Positions 50,140 to 62,200 of a DNA stretch of 64,000 nucleotides are shown here, piece after piece. The notes under the pieces were generated by a model that was not told the DNA's origin, made no database searches, and was given only the letters and a program-made list of their open reading frames with translations. Both the position numbers and the translations under genes were made by a program. The DNA comes from Cyclina sinensis. Taxonomy: Eukaryota; Mollusca; Bivalvia; Venerida; Veneridae. Location: contig JAAONU010000004.1 in the NCBI GenBank assembly GCA_012932295.1, positions 9,796,630-9,860,629 of the forward strand. Direction: 5' to 3'. Each line of letters begins with the position of its first letter. The first letter of the stretch is position 1.

Positions 50140-50712
50140 CTTTTTTTGCCATTTCGGTCCATCGTGTTGACGGGTTAGCGGGGCGAATACACGACAAGAC
50201 GACAGAATGACAAATGTAGTAGTTGTCTTATTGGTGTATCATTTGTCGTTTTTTTCGTGTTGGCGTGTTTTCGCCTCGCCAATACGCTAACACGACATAA
50301 CGACATTTTAGGACGCAAACTCGACATTTCCATACCAGCCTACACGACAGTGCGACACTTGCATTTGTCGTTCCGGCAAATGAATGTCGTGTTGGCACCC
50401 CCAGCCTGTCGTTCTGTCATGCTGGTGCGTTTACTTGATTCAGCCCTGCCAGAACGGCAGATCGACAAGTTGGTGGCGCCGACATTCAAGGGTCACCGGA
50501 ACGACAAATGCAAGTGTTGGCCGGTATGGAGACGCCGAGTTGGCGCCCTAAAATTGTCGTTCTGTCATGGTAGAGTGATGGCGAGGCGACAACACGACAG
50601 AACGACAAAGAGCGCGCCAATACGACTAATACTACATTTGTCGTTCCTTCCGGTTATCGTGTTTTTCCCCACGCCAACACGACGGAACGAAGTGGCGTAA
50701 TTTAGCCACCAT
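50140..50712. mobile_element. GC-rich fold-back element full of CGACA/TGTCG motifs
   Basis: About 570 bp, clearly more GC-rich than its surroundings. The left end GCCATTTCGGTCCATCGTGT and GACGACAGAATGACAAATGT matches the reverse complement of the right end (ACATTTGTCGTTCCTTCC, CCAACACGACGGAACGAAGT, GGC). Inside, ACGACAGAACGACAAA and GTCGTTCTGTCATG recur in both orientations around TGGCGCC. A plus-strand frame of 147 codons (50257-50700) is a by-product of this composition; it matches nothing I know. Confidence 0.75.
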
Positions 50713-51124
50713 ATACCTACACATCTTTTCAAAATAGTAGATTGTGATCTGAAGTGAGAACAATACCGACTAAATGAAAGAGTTCACATTTTCAAAAGTA
50801 AACAGAATTTAAGACATACATTCATTCTTCTTTAATACAACTTCTGAGTATATAATACCTATGGAAAAGTTATTAAAGACGCCCACATATGAATTATTCC
50901 GTGCGTCCCATGCTTGTTTATTGCGTACGAGTAAACACATTCTGTTTTGATAAATAGATAATAAAAAATCGCAAAAGTTTTGGTCAAAATACATCTATAA
51001 TAATGATTGATAATAGGTAATTACATTTTCTGTTTTGACACTTTTATTGGTTTAATGTTATTGTAAAAAAAACTTACGTATACATGTACTGCATCATAAC
51101 TTATGTAAACTACATAGTAGAGAG

Positions 51125-51220
51125 TTGTTTCCCTTATGCTGTATTCGATAAGGTGCGTGAGTTATCTCTCTTACTTAGTGTCAAAAAATAAAGTAAGGGA
51201 AACAACTCCCGAACTCTTGA
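51125..51220. repeat. Short inverted repeat GAGTTGTTTCCCTTA
   Basis: GAGTTGTTTCCCTTATGC at 51122-51139 faces TAAGGGAAACAACTC at about 51193-51208, with a 55-base spacer containing GAGTTATCTCTCTTACTTAG. GGGAAACAACTC-like motifs are frequent in molluscan MITEs and SINEs. Probably a small MITE. Confidence 0.55.
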
Positions 51221-53071
51221 ATACGCACTAAGTAGCATCTCAAACTAAACCAAAAGCGAAGTGAAACACAGTAAGTGTAAGTATCCGTTTGTCCATTAGT
51301 CCGAAGATATTTAGATGAGTGTATGGAAAGTGATGTATCAGTCTTTTCCATGATCCTAACGGAAATGCTGCCTTCCACTTTGTGCTTATTGCGAAATGGT
51401 TCAAGCAGTTCACACATTGAAAATGAACATTCTAAGCATCCATCCATCAAAAGTCGAATTTCCTATTGTGGACAATTTTTCATCCGATATAAAACAACAA
51501 CAACAACAACTTCAACAACAACAAAATAACATATATCTGTTAGAAATTTAGCATGCAAAGATAAGGTTACAGTACTACATGGGTTTTGCGCGGTTTGTGC
51601 ACGGTCAGTTACTCAAGGTAAATTTGTAATTTCATTTCACAAAATTACCAGAGGACATTAATTGTTTCGGCGTAACAAAATACGTATGAAAGACGATTTA
51701 ATATTCAAAACACCTTTACTACAATGGTTCGGAAAGTACACTTTTCTCAATTTTCATCCTTTTAAGATAAATAATTATCTTTTTGAAGTTTATTCATTAA
51801 TGAGATTTAAATACAATTTGATATAACGATGTGAGACTAAGGGTTTATTAAAAATAGAGAGCAATCAATAAATAAAACAATAAAATTACATGAATGATAT
51901 AGAAATATGATTCCTTTGCAATACGATAAAAGATTTTACATTGAAATTTTGGCGGTTGATGGTATAGAAGGGGATATCCGCCAGTGTATGTATACTGCTG
52001 TATGACAATTGCATTTTGCTTTGTTTAGTTCTTTATTATAATCTGCATTTCCCCGTGCCTTTGAGTTTATTTTCTCTGCTTGTTGCAAATATCTTGCAGC
52101 TTTTGCAACTCGATGTATGTAAATCATACAATTTTTAATGTAAAAGGAAATTGCATATTCGGTTGTTATTCGATTGTGTATAACCTTGAAATGTTGATGC
52201 TTATAAGTTCTCACTACTTTTGACGTGATTCTTTGTGACTATATATCGTTTAATACACATATAAGCTTTTAAACATCTATTATTTCCTTTCGGTAATTTC
52301 GACGTTGAATGTTTATTTCAGAAGACTTTTAAAGTACACGATTCAGCCTGGAACTTATGTTTTGCACTCAATTATGTGTAACGCTTATTAATGTATTAAA
52401 ACAAATTTTCATATTCACTTAAAGATATCAGTTAGCACAAAGCAACAGCAAACATGAAACTAACCGAATGCATCTGTAACATGTATTCATATAACGCTGG
52501 GAACCATTGTTCTCGGCAGTTTCCGTAAAAAGGCTAATCATGCACGGTGTATTGACAAAAAAAATACCAGGCAAACTAGTGCAATCCAAGACGGACAATA
52601 AAACAGGACACAAAGGTAAATTGCTTTTTCAAAAGTTTATTTCGTTGAGAAATTTGCACTTTCCTCCCGACATAAGTACTCCAGGCAACTACATTTTCAC
52701 TGACCGACTATTATTTCCGTCGTCATCACGTACGTTAGTAAACTCGTAACAATAATTTTCTCTTTTTGTATTCTATAAAACTAAAAGTAGCAAGAGCATA
52801 AGCTGACCAATGCAAATAATCTATCAGCTGTATTAATTATAAATTTGACTTTTTGTATTTATTTCATCAATAAAAAAGTAACAAGGTAAGAGCTGACCAT
52901 TTCAAAAAGTCACTGAGGTACAAGTTGACCTAATTAAGTACAAGCTGAAAACTTTGTTATTCATTCTTTTTTGCATGCTATAAAGGCACGTTCCCAATTG
53001 AAAAATCCCACTTTTTTTCCAAATTTTGATAAATAATTTCTCAAAAATATAATGCTACAATTTTCAGTGTA

Positions 53072-53160
53072 TTAGACTGTGCAGCCTACCAGGACTCAAA
53101 CTCCATACCCTTGGAATACTGTTCCGCTGATCTACTGTCTGAGCTACCCAGCCTCATACA
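53072..53160 (-). repeat. tRNA-like SINE head (minus strand)
   Basis: On the minus strand: GAGGCTGGGTAGCTCAGACA, GTAGATCAGCGGAACAG, and GGAGTTTGAGTCCTGGTAGG. A good box A (TAGCTCAGACAGTAG) and a box B (GTTTGAGTCC) are present but stems do not close as a working tRNA. Most likely the head of a tRNA-derived SINE. Confidence 0.5.
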
Positions 53161-53484
53161 GGTTATCTTCACTCTTCAGGAACAGTTCTGAACAGTTCTA
53201 CACACTTAAGCATTTTTGATAAAATCACTCATTTTAATGTTCACCTAAAAACAAAGCTTAATCATAAAACATACAAAATGACATTTAAAACATTTTCATG
53301 ACAATTTATTTTTCAATTAGCTGAAAAAATACTATAAAAAAGAAAAAGACTCCTGTTTTTATAAATTCATCTCAGAGTTAAGTCATTGAACCAGTTCCGA
53401 TTGACATTTTGACTAAATACTCAAATGGTGTCTTTAACTTATACACATATCTATCTACAATCAGGGTCTCTTTTAAAGACCCTG

Positions 53485-53590
53485 CTACAATGTGGTTTAG
53501 GCCACTTCCAACAACCTTGTTGTTGCCAACAGTGTTGGAGCTTCATGAAAGCGGTTGGGGTTCAATTCCCGTGAGAACCCTTAGGTTTAT
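53485..53590 (+). repeat. tRNA-like SINE head (plus strand)
   Basis: A box A-like TGGTTTAGGCCACTTCC and an exact box B GGTTCAATTCC (about 53559-53569), followed by CGTGAGAACCC. The spacing is longer than in a tRNA and the cloverleaf does not close. Possible SINE remnant. Confidence 0.35.
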
Positions 53591-54739
53591 TTTCTCTGCT
53601 TATGTACTTCAACAATATTCTCAGTCATAAAGACGCTACGCATAAGTTATAATTTCTTTATATTTTTCCTTCATTCCGTTAAGAAAGGGTGATTTGCCCA
53701 GAAAAATGGAAAAATTTTCTCAAACATAATCGGTCCACAGACCACATTGTTTTAATATAATCCTATTATACATGTATACAGTATTTACATACATGTTTGA
53801 AAATGATGTGAGATGTGGCCTGTGTCTGTGAATCTGTCAAGAAAGCTATAATATAAACAAAAACCAGATTTCTACCTCTAATCTTCATTATTTGACCCAC
53901 TTGTCCGAGAATTTCAATTGACAATATAAAATTATAAATGACCTCAGGTCAAAACTTGTACTTATTGTGTAGATGGGAGAATTTTACCACTGAAAAAGAA
54001 ATATTTACTAATTCACTTACTTCGCCATTATTTAGCATTTCATCCAAAATACACGGGCAAGTAATAACTATTTCACCGTAAAACCACGGAAAACACCGAA
54101 CGTCAAATTTGTTCTTCCACAGTTATCTCCCGTGTATAATAATTTGCGCTAGAATCTGGTTCCCTACGAAGTTTACATTAACATTGTGCTTTTATTATCC
54201 GATTCACGATTATACTAAGTTTATGCATCATTTTTAAATACCTCTATTCCTGAAGTTTAAACATATTTTTCTATCATTCATGTTGTAAATGATTACCTTC
54301 TGGAATATTCAATTTAAACAACAGCCATGTGGCAACAAACAAGAATTATGTTGAATAAAAAAGCCGATACATTCAAATTAAGAAACATAAAAGACTTTGT
54401 AGTTATTAACTACTTGTCACATTCAATAGCAACAAAGTCAAATGAATTTACACATACATAGTTTTTAGTCTATAATTTTACAGATAAACATTTCAAGATC
54501 ACAACGATACAGAAAAATGTTAAACGTGCAAATAAGAGTTAGTTGAATATGGGAATGAATTGTAACAATAGCAATAGGAAACACGAAAAAACAAATTACT
54601 TACAAATAGAATATATGAAACGTTAATGAAGTTGTCAATAAGTAGGACGCATATGAAAGTAAATTACATAAAATTGTAATTTAGCAGTAGACATACAGTG
54701 GCGGATATCCCCTTCCATAGATGGTGGTGGAATCCTTTT

Positions 54740-55774
54740 TAAAATATCATTTAGTTAGCAGGGTATGTATATTATATGTCATACAACTTTTCGTCTCAAT
54801 AGAATGTTTATTAAAAATAAAACCAAGATAGGACAATTGTTACGATTGAAATATATTTAGATCTGGATAGGGCTTCGTGACTACCCACATGACCGTGGTT
54901 AATTTAAAATTAGTACTTGTGAAACCGTTGGCTTTTCTTGCAGATTTGTAAGTATAGAATTGCATTCAGCTGTTTGAATAATAGTTATAAGCATAATTAT
55001 AAAACACACATGTTAACCCAGTGAAAGAGGTCCATTATAGGAAGCACAATACCCACTTCATAAATGTTTCAGAGTCACACCATTGCCCTTTGAAATCAGT
55101 CGGTTTGGCGGGAAAATGAGTTAGGTTGCGCATGCGTATTTGGATAAAAGTTGCAAAAGAACATGTCTTCTCTACAATTAAACTGAAGTTCCTTATTTAG
55201 ATAATACCCTGTTAAATAGAAAAAAGGTGAACATCCCTGCTAAGTCACCATCCCTTTATTCTATATGTCGTGTACATAATCAGGGTTGTACTGTAATCAG
55301 GGATTATATTGCAAGTTTTGCAACACAGGATTAATGCCAAGGCAACAGATGGTGCCTCACTGGTCAATGGGCACATCTTTCGTTATTTGCGCTGAATTGA
55401 TCGCTAACGTTCATAATTATTACCAATATATTAAACCATCATGTTTGCGTATTAAGATGATAAGTTCTTAGCAAATCGAGAAAAAGCTTTAGCAAAGAAT
55501 ATATTTAAAAAATGAAAAGGAATACAAACAATTCTAACAAGGTGGAAATAGGACTTAAGACACTAAATCAACTCAGTGTATAGGACTGTAGACACTAAAT
55601 ACAACTGAGTGTGTGTGCACTTCAGTGATTCTAGACTGTGTCTTATTATTACTTAACACGTTTTGGTGTTGATTCTGTTTAGTTCTATTATTTTTCGACA
55701 GTCAGATCGAATTTATATTTAACCTTTAGTGATGTTAATAAATAAGGATAAATAAAACAAACGCGCGTGCGACA
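54740..55774. promoter_or_regulatory. Presumed 5' flank of the GALNT gene
   Basis: About 1 kb upstream of the GALNT start codon. It should hold the promoter and 5' untranslated region if that region is unsplit. I see no convincing TATA box at a suitable distance. A short imperfect direct repeat (GACACTAAAT..CAACT..AGTGT) lies at 55558-55615. Confidence 0.25.
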
Positions 55775-56212
55775 ATGAGCAGACGATACGAGCGTTTCGT
55801 GTTTATATTTGCTCTTTGCTGGACTTCTGCAACACTTCTTATCTTCTTAAACTTAGATGAACGTGTTTCATTACAGCATCGGAGATCTAAGTCATTCACT
55901 CATGATGACGAGGGGGCATCTCAATTCGTGGAACCTGAGTACAGAGGAAGGGAATCCAGCAAAAGGGAAAAATTCTTACAAAAACTCGAACACATACTTG
56001 AAACTAAATCAAAAGAGGAAAAACAAGTTATTTTTGAGCTTATTGACAAAAATAAACACCTTTTGAATGATGAAAATTCTGATGTAGATAAAATCAAAGC
56101 AATCTTAGAACATTTAAAGGAGTACAAAAGAGACATTGCTAAGAGGGATGAAGACATGGTCAGTACAGCATTTTTAAAGGGAAAGAATACCTTGAAAGAC
56201 CTAATAAAAAGA
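55775..56212 (+). CDS. GALNT-like: GALNT exon 1: membrane anchor and stem
   Basis: ATG at 55775, chosen because it is followed by a basic tail (MSRRYER) and a hydrophobic anchor ([20 protein letters not shown]), as in type II Golgi enzymes. The rest is a charged stem ([32 protein letters not shown]) with coiled-coil character. The donor (AGA|GTGTGA) is weak; reading past it meets TGA after one codon. Confidence 0.85.
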
Positions 56213-59200
56213 GTGTGATGTTTCTTATTTTTATCGCATAACTTTAACGTTTTATCTTGTCTTTTGTTAAATAACGTTTTGTTTGCTTCTTATGCGGAGA
56301 TAATTTTTGTAACAATATTAATAATAACTGTTTTAGTTCAGTGCTGAAATAATAGACATAACAATTTTTTTTTCAGAATGAGGCAATTGTCAGAAACATC
56401 CCAAAGAAAAAACTTAGGTAAGAGCGTAATCCTTGTAGACCCTGTTTCACTTACAACGATAAAATTAACTAAATTAACAGGATTCAAATTTGTGTAGCAA
56501 CTACGCTTATAACAAGCATTTCCATTATTCAAACATTATTCAAACATTATTCAAACAATATTCAAACAGCTACATACAAAATCATTTTGCAGCTTAGAGT
56601 GGAAATAAAAAAATTCTTTTTAAAACGTCGACAACTTTTTTCGAGGTGCAATGCATAATGTCATGGATGCACGCAACAGCTGTTCAAGTATTTGATTTAT
56701 ATAAATGAGTTATATGATACTACTAGAAGTAGATCTGCACTGATTTGAAAAAGATTGATAATGTTTATGCTGACGTGGAAATGCTTTTGATCAGTCATCG
56801 TGCATTCTATATTTATCCTCCTCGCCTTCTGCCGCAGTGGTGGTCCAAGTTTTTAGAGTAGTAATAAACTCAAAGGAGCATCTTTTCTCTGTGTAGAAAT
56901 GGATCCTTTTTATAATTAGATATATAAATGCTAATATTTATTGTCTTAAGGTATAAAGAAGTCGACAAGTTCGAAGCTGAAAATGCACAGAAAGAAACTG
57001 AAGTCCAGAAAGATGAGGTTGCTTTGCAGAATGAAAATAAAGCTGATCGGTTGAAAGACACAAATGACAGAACAGAAGCAGCAGGAGATAATCGCAATGA
57101 ACCACTGAAAAATAAACTCAAAATGTGAGAACTTTTTCATCTATATATATGTAGAATTAGGCTCTGGCACAAAGCTGAATTTAGTAAAATATGTTTAGAC
57201 TTCTTTGCAGAGTTCCCCAAAGTCTCAATGTATGGTATATTTTGATTTTTAACCACGTGACATGAATTGGGTTTCATGTTAGCTTTATATCAATCTAAGT
57301 ATTCTTTCTGATAAAAGTGTACGTAAATTTGCTGTCTCTAATGCATGTTATTTTTAATTGTTACCATGTTACAGTACAAAACAGATACAAGGGAATGACT
57401 GTGGTTTGAGTTTCTCTTTGATATCATTTTATGTATTATATATAAACTATTTAATATCTGTGTATTGTCTGCTAGAATATATCAACTGTTTGTTGTGTCG
57501 TTAGGTTAAAAGATGCATACGAAGTTGACTACAACTCAATAAAGAATGAACAGCCGATATTGCCGCCGGCAATCTATGATTATATGGGAGCAGAAGCACC
57601 AGGTTATTTTTCAGTTTTTCAGCTTTTAGATCATTAAATAACACAAGAAAAAAAGGAAGTTTTCTTGACTTACATTGACCAGTTGTTCCATTAATTTACT
57701 GTCACAGGTAGTTTATACAAAATGCTTTCAAGAGTTATTTCTAGAATGTCTGCCTTTAAATCAATGACTTCAGTCAGTAACGCCTTGTGCTTTCCTGAAC
57801 TAAAGTACTGGACACACCTTTGGTATCTTGTTCCTTCTCTGAACCTCTATTACTGTTACAAAAATAGGCATCAATCTTTTAAACGATGCTTCTTTAAAAT
57901 AAAAATAAACAAATAAATGTTTAATAATGGAAATTTGCAATTAAAGACACGGGGTTATGATTGGTTAACTTTCTGTTAAAGGCGAAGGAGGACAAGGAGT
58001 GCACATCAATGAATCATCCTTAAGCCATGAAGAAACTCTGAAGTACAAGGAGGGCCTGAAAAAGAATTCTTTTAACGAATATGCCAGTAACATGATCTCT
58101 GTGCACAGAAGCTTACCTGATACTAGAGATCCAAGGTAATATGCCAGTAACATGATCTCTGTACACAGAAACTTACCTGATACTAGAAATCCAAGGTAAC
58201 ATTCCAATAACATTATATCTGTACACAGAAGCTTAGCTGATACTACAGATCCAAGGTAACATTCCAGTAACATATGATCTTTGTACACAGAAGCTTACCT
58301 GATACTAGAGATCTAAGGTAACATTCCAATAACATGATCTCTGTACACAGAAGCTTACCTGATACTACAGATCCAAGGTAACATTCCAATAACATTATCT
58401 CTGTACACAGAAGCTTACCTGATACTAGAGATCCAAGGTAAAATTCCAATAACATGATCTTCGACATAGAAGCTTACCTGATACTAAAGGTCTTAGGTAA
58501 GAAACTTGATCGACCATAGAACCATACCAAGACATTTTTTGTCATTTTATATGTGTCTTCTGTGTCATTTTTTTCATTTAGTTTCGCACAATTTTCAAAC
58601 TTCGACTTCAGTTATTAGGTTTTTTGTTATTCTTTGTTGAATTTTCAAAAATTGCTACCACCATTTCCCGTACTGACGTGTTCCCGTTAACATTCTGGCA
58701 GTAATCAAGAATCCAAATACGTGTTCGTTGTGTTCAAAACTTGTTAAAATCATATACATGTCATCTTTTTCTTAAATCACAGTTGCCCTAGACAGTTTCC
58801 AAGTGATCTACCTTCAACAAGTGTGATTATTTGTTTCCATAACGAGGCTTGGAGTGTATTACTAAGAACCGTTCACAGCGTTCTTGACCGTTCACCGGAA
58901 CCTTTCATCGAGGAAGTAATTCTTATCGATGACTTTTCAGACATGGGTAATAATTTTTATCTAGAGTTTACTACGATAAGCTTAATCTATTACAGACGAC
59001 CTTTGTACAGGATTTTGAATGTCTGTTGTTTCAGAAACATTTTCTTTTTATTCTAGATGATGTAAACTTGCAAAGAAAAACTAACGTTAGAACAAAACAT
59101 GTGTCCATTACTTCCATTTTTTTCACTTTTTTGTTTGGGAGGGGTGGGAAGAGATGGGGTAGTTTCTTGAAATTTATTTTTGATCATCAAATCGCAGTCT

Positions 59201-62200
59201 TTGAAAGTAAATTTTATATATATATATATTTTTGTATTGAACTTGTAAATTGTATCTGTGTTGGATTTGGCTTTCATCAAATGATTTGTTTTTTATTGCT
59301 TTTCATTAAATTATTTTTTATTGCATTTTTAAGTTTTACACCAATTAATCTTAACTTGTTTTTATGTGGAACTCAGATGCTACTCTAAAATATATAGATT
59401 CTCCTGTAACATTCTCATTACTGTACTGTGTCTCCATTATGTTTCAAACGATTCCTTACTATTTAGATCATCTAAAGAGACCTTTAGAATTTTACATGGC
59501 GAAGCTGAAGAAGGTTCGCATAATTAGAACCACATCAAGACAAGGTTTGATAAGAGCACGGCTGATAGGTGTATCTTCCGCAAGAGGGACTGTTCTGACA
59601 TTCCTTGACTCACACGTGGAATGCTTCCCAGGTATTTATCTTTTCCTTATTTAAAGCGTTTGGTTATTACAAGAGGCTTATTTTGAAAGAAGGAAAATTC
59701 ATATTGTGAAGTCGATTTATGTTACAGAGTATCTTGCAATGTTCTTTGGACGGTTTCAGGTATCAAAATTACTTGAAAGGGAGGAATTATCTTTTTTAAG
59801 AAAAAGCTATCTTGGTCGCTGTATGTTTATAACTACACCACTTAGTGAGTGTTCAACACAAGTTGCTTCTTTTATGATACTCCGGTGCTTGGTGGTCTGT
59901 TTTGCTGATTTTTTTTCAGATTTTTGTATTGAGTTTTTGGTTGCATGTTTTTCTTACAGTTTTCGTTTTGTGTTAGTATTTTAAGCAACAATATGTTTGA
60001 CCAGATATTTTATAATATACTCATTATTTCATATTTTAGGTTGGCTCGAACCCATGCTTGCGAGGGTACATGAAAATTTCACCAGAGTCGTGGCCCCTGT
60101 TATAAATATGATAAGTGCTCATACATTTTCGGCCAATGGAGGCGGAGGGACACAGGTTGGCATGTTCAGACTGAATGATCCTTCCTTTAACTGGATGCCA
60201 ATACAAAAACAGGAGATGAAGAGAAGAAAATCAAACGCGGATCCGATCCGGTATTAATTATTTGACTAATAAATTATCTCGTTAACCACTTACTGACTCA
60301 TTTTGAAATAAATTTGATGGATTTGTAAAAAAATGCTAATATATCTTTATTCTAATTTTCCTTTCAAATAAGTCATCGCTCTGTAACTTAAACTATAGAA
60401 TCGATTTTCGTTTGTCTATGAACCCTTTATTTAATTCTTTCGTGAGAAAGAGAAGTAACCAATGTTGTATGGTTCCTTTAACTATCATCCGTTCCTTTTT
60501 GATTTTTTAGAATTGCTTGAGCTATATTTGATTTCTTTATATTGTATTTGACTCTGTTTGGTCTGAATGTATATTATGTTGATTTTTTATATTAAAATAA
60601 CCCTTACACATATTTCATTATTACATTTTTCTAGGGATGGGAACGAATACTAATATCAATATTCGAATATTCGCTTTGCCATATTCGAATATATTCGAAT
60701 ATTCGTTTTTTCAACTCAGTCAGTTACCCGAACTTTGGTATCCGAACATTGGTACTGTTTTATCACTTGTAAGTTGTCGAGGAAACTGGTATGCATCATC
60801 TAGAAATGGCGTAGAAATGGCTTGCTTAATGGAAGTTTTAAATACTTATTAAGAGATTGGCAATACATAATACATAATATATCCCATTCATTAAAACCGC
60901 GTGAAATAAGTCCAAACACGCGAGGGAGGCTTTTTTTAAAAAGCTTATTTCAGTATTGTTTAGCGATGATCAAACATAAAGCAAGGTTGATTTTTTTCAA
61001 ATATACTTATAAGAGGAAAATATTTGAGCTATTCTACTGATTGGGCAACTAAAAAGAAATATCAATAGAATTATAAGCGTGACTAGTTGTTCGTTTCCAT
61101 AAAGCATGGCGTGAAATATTGTGAGACAAACAAACTGCCCCTGCCAATTATGCACTGCAAATTTATTGTGAATTGGATCCTTTTTGACACGCGATAAACA
61201 AACACAATACCAAACAGATTGTTTTTTTTTCGCATAATCAGAATGCTAAAATTTTTATAAAAAAATCAACGATGCTTTATTTAAAAAAAAAATCATTATA
61301 GAATATTCGAATTTGATTTTCAGATTCGAATATTCGGTCGATTTTCGAATATTCGAAAATTCGTTCCCATCCTTACATTGTTCAATGAATCTACCTGATT
61401 TTCGAACAAATACATACAAGACTGAAATTTTTGGTCATTATATTCTTTGATTTGTCATTCAGGACGCCTACGATTGCAGGGGGACTATTCTCAATTAACA
61501 AAGAATATTTTATAAAAATGGGACAGTATGATGAAGGGATGGACATATGGGGTTATGAAAACGTTGAAATTTCCCTGAGAGTGAGTACAGTTAACAAGTA
61601 AAGAAGCTTTGAAATCATGCCACTTGATTCATCTATTGTTGTGTTACATTAAATGTAAACATCTAACACATACAACTGGTTTACCACCTAGAATATGAAA
61701 TTTGATGGTTTGATTTTACTTTCACTTTGATTGTGTATAATATTTTATAGAGATTATGAGAACAAATTTGTGCATTAAAATAGGACATGCAATATATAAT
61801 TAAAAAAGAATAGGACAGTGCAAATTTGTAAAACAAAATTTTAGAATATTATTTTGGTTCTATTAGCTCAACCGAGCACATACTTTTCGGTAAGGAACAA
61901 TGCAACTGAGGTAAGCGATATAGGGCTAACATGACCCTCTTGTTAAACAATCATTTAATTAAAGCAAATACAAAACCCATGATAACCATTTTTCCCCTCC
62001 AGATCTGGATGTGCGGGGGATCTCTTGAGATACACCCGTGCTCCCATGTTGCACACGTGTTTAGGCGGACGAGCCCCTACAAGTGGGGTAAAAATGTTGG
62101 AGACATACTCCGGCATAACGCTGTGAGGTTGGCAGAAGTATGGTTAGATGACTACAAGCAATTCTATTTTGAAAATATTGGATATAAACTGGTAGGTGTA

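Larger units (their letters stand above)
51953..54735. other. Region of 2.8 kb bounded by an inverted repeat
   Basis: TATAGAAGGGGATATCCGCC, AGTGTATGTATACTGCT at 51963-52000 is found inverted at about 54688-54725 (GGCGGATATCCCCTTCCATA preceded by AGCAGTAGACATACAGT). About 50-60 bases match. The interior shows no transposase. It could be a decayed non-autonomous transposon or two copies of one repeat in opposite orientation. It also holds the two tRNA-like heads listed here. Confidence 0.4.

Noticed and set aside
50257..50700. 147-codon plus-strand frame
   Set aside because: Lies wholly in a GC-rich inverted-repeat element; Arg/His-rich composition follows the CGACA motifs; no recognisable domain.
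35540..55770. Scattered open frames of 60-90 codons in the middle region
   Set aside because: Low-complexity, AT-driven, no domain similarity that I can see, no consistent splice sites; taken as chance.
57965..58467. Minus-strand frames with repeated [20 protein letters not shown]
   Set aside because: Antisense reading of the 60-bp tandem repeat derived from GALNT exon 5.
59026..59388. 120-codon plus-strand frame in GALNT intron 6
   Set aside because: T-rich intron translation (Phe-rich) with no similarity; exon 6 joins exon 7 exactly at SDM-DHLK.
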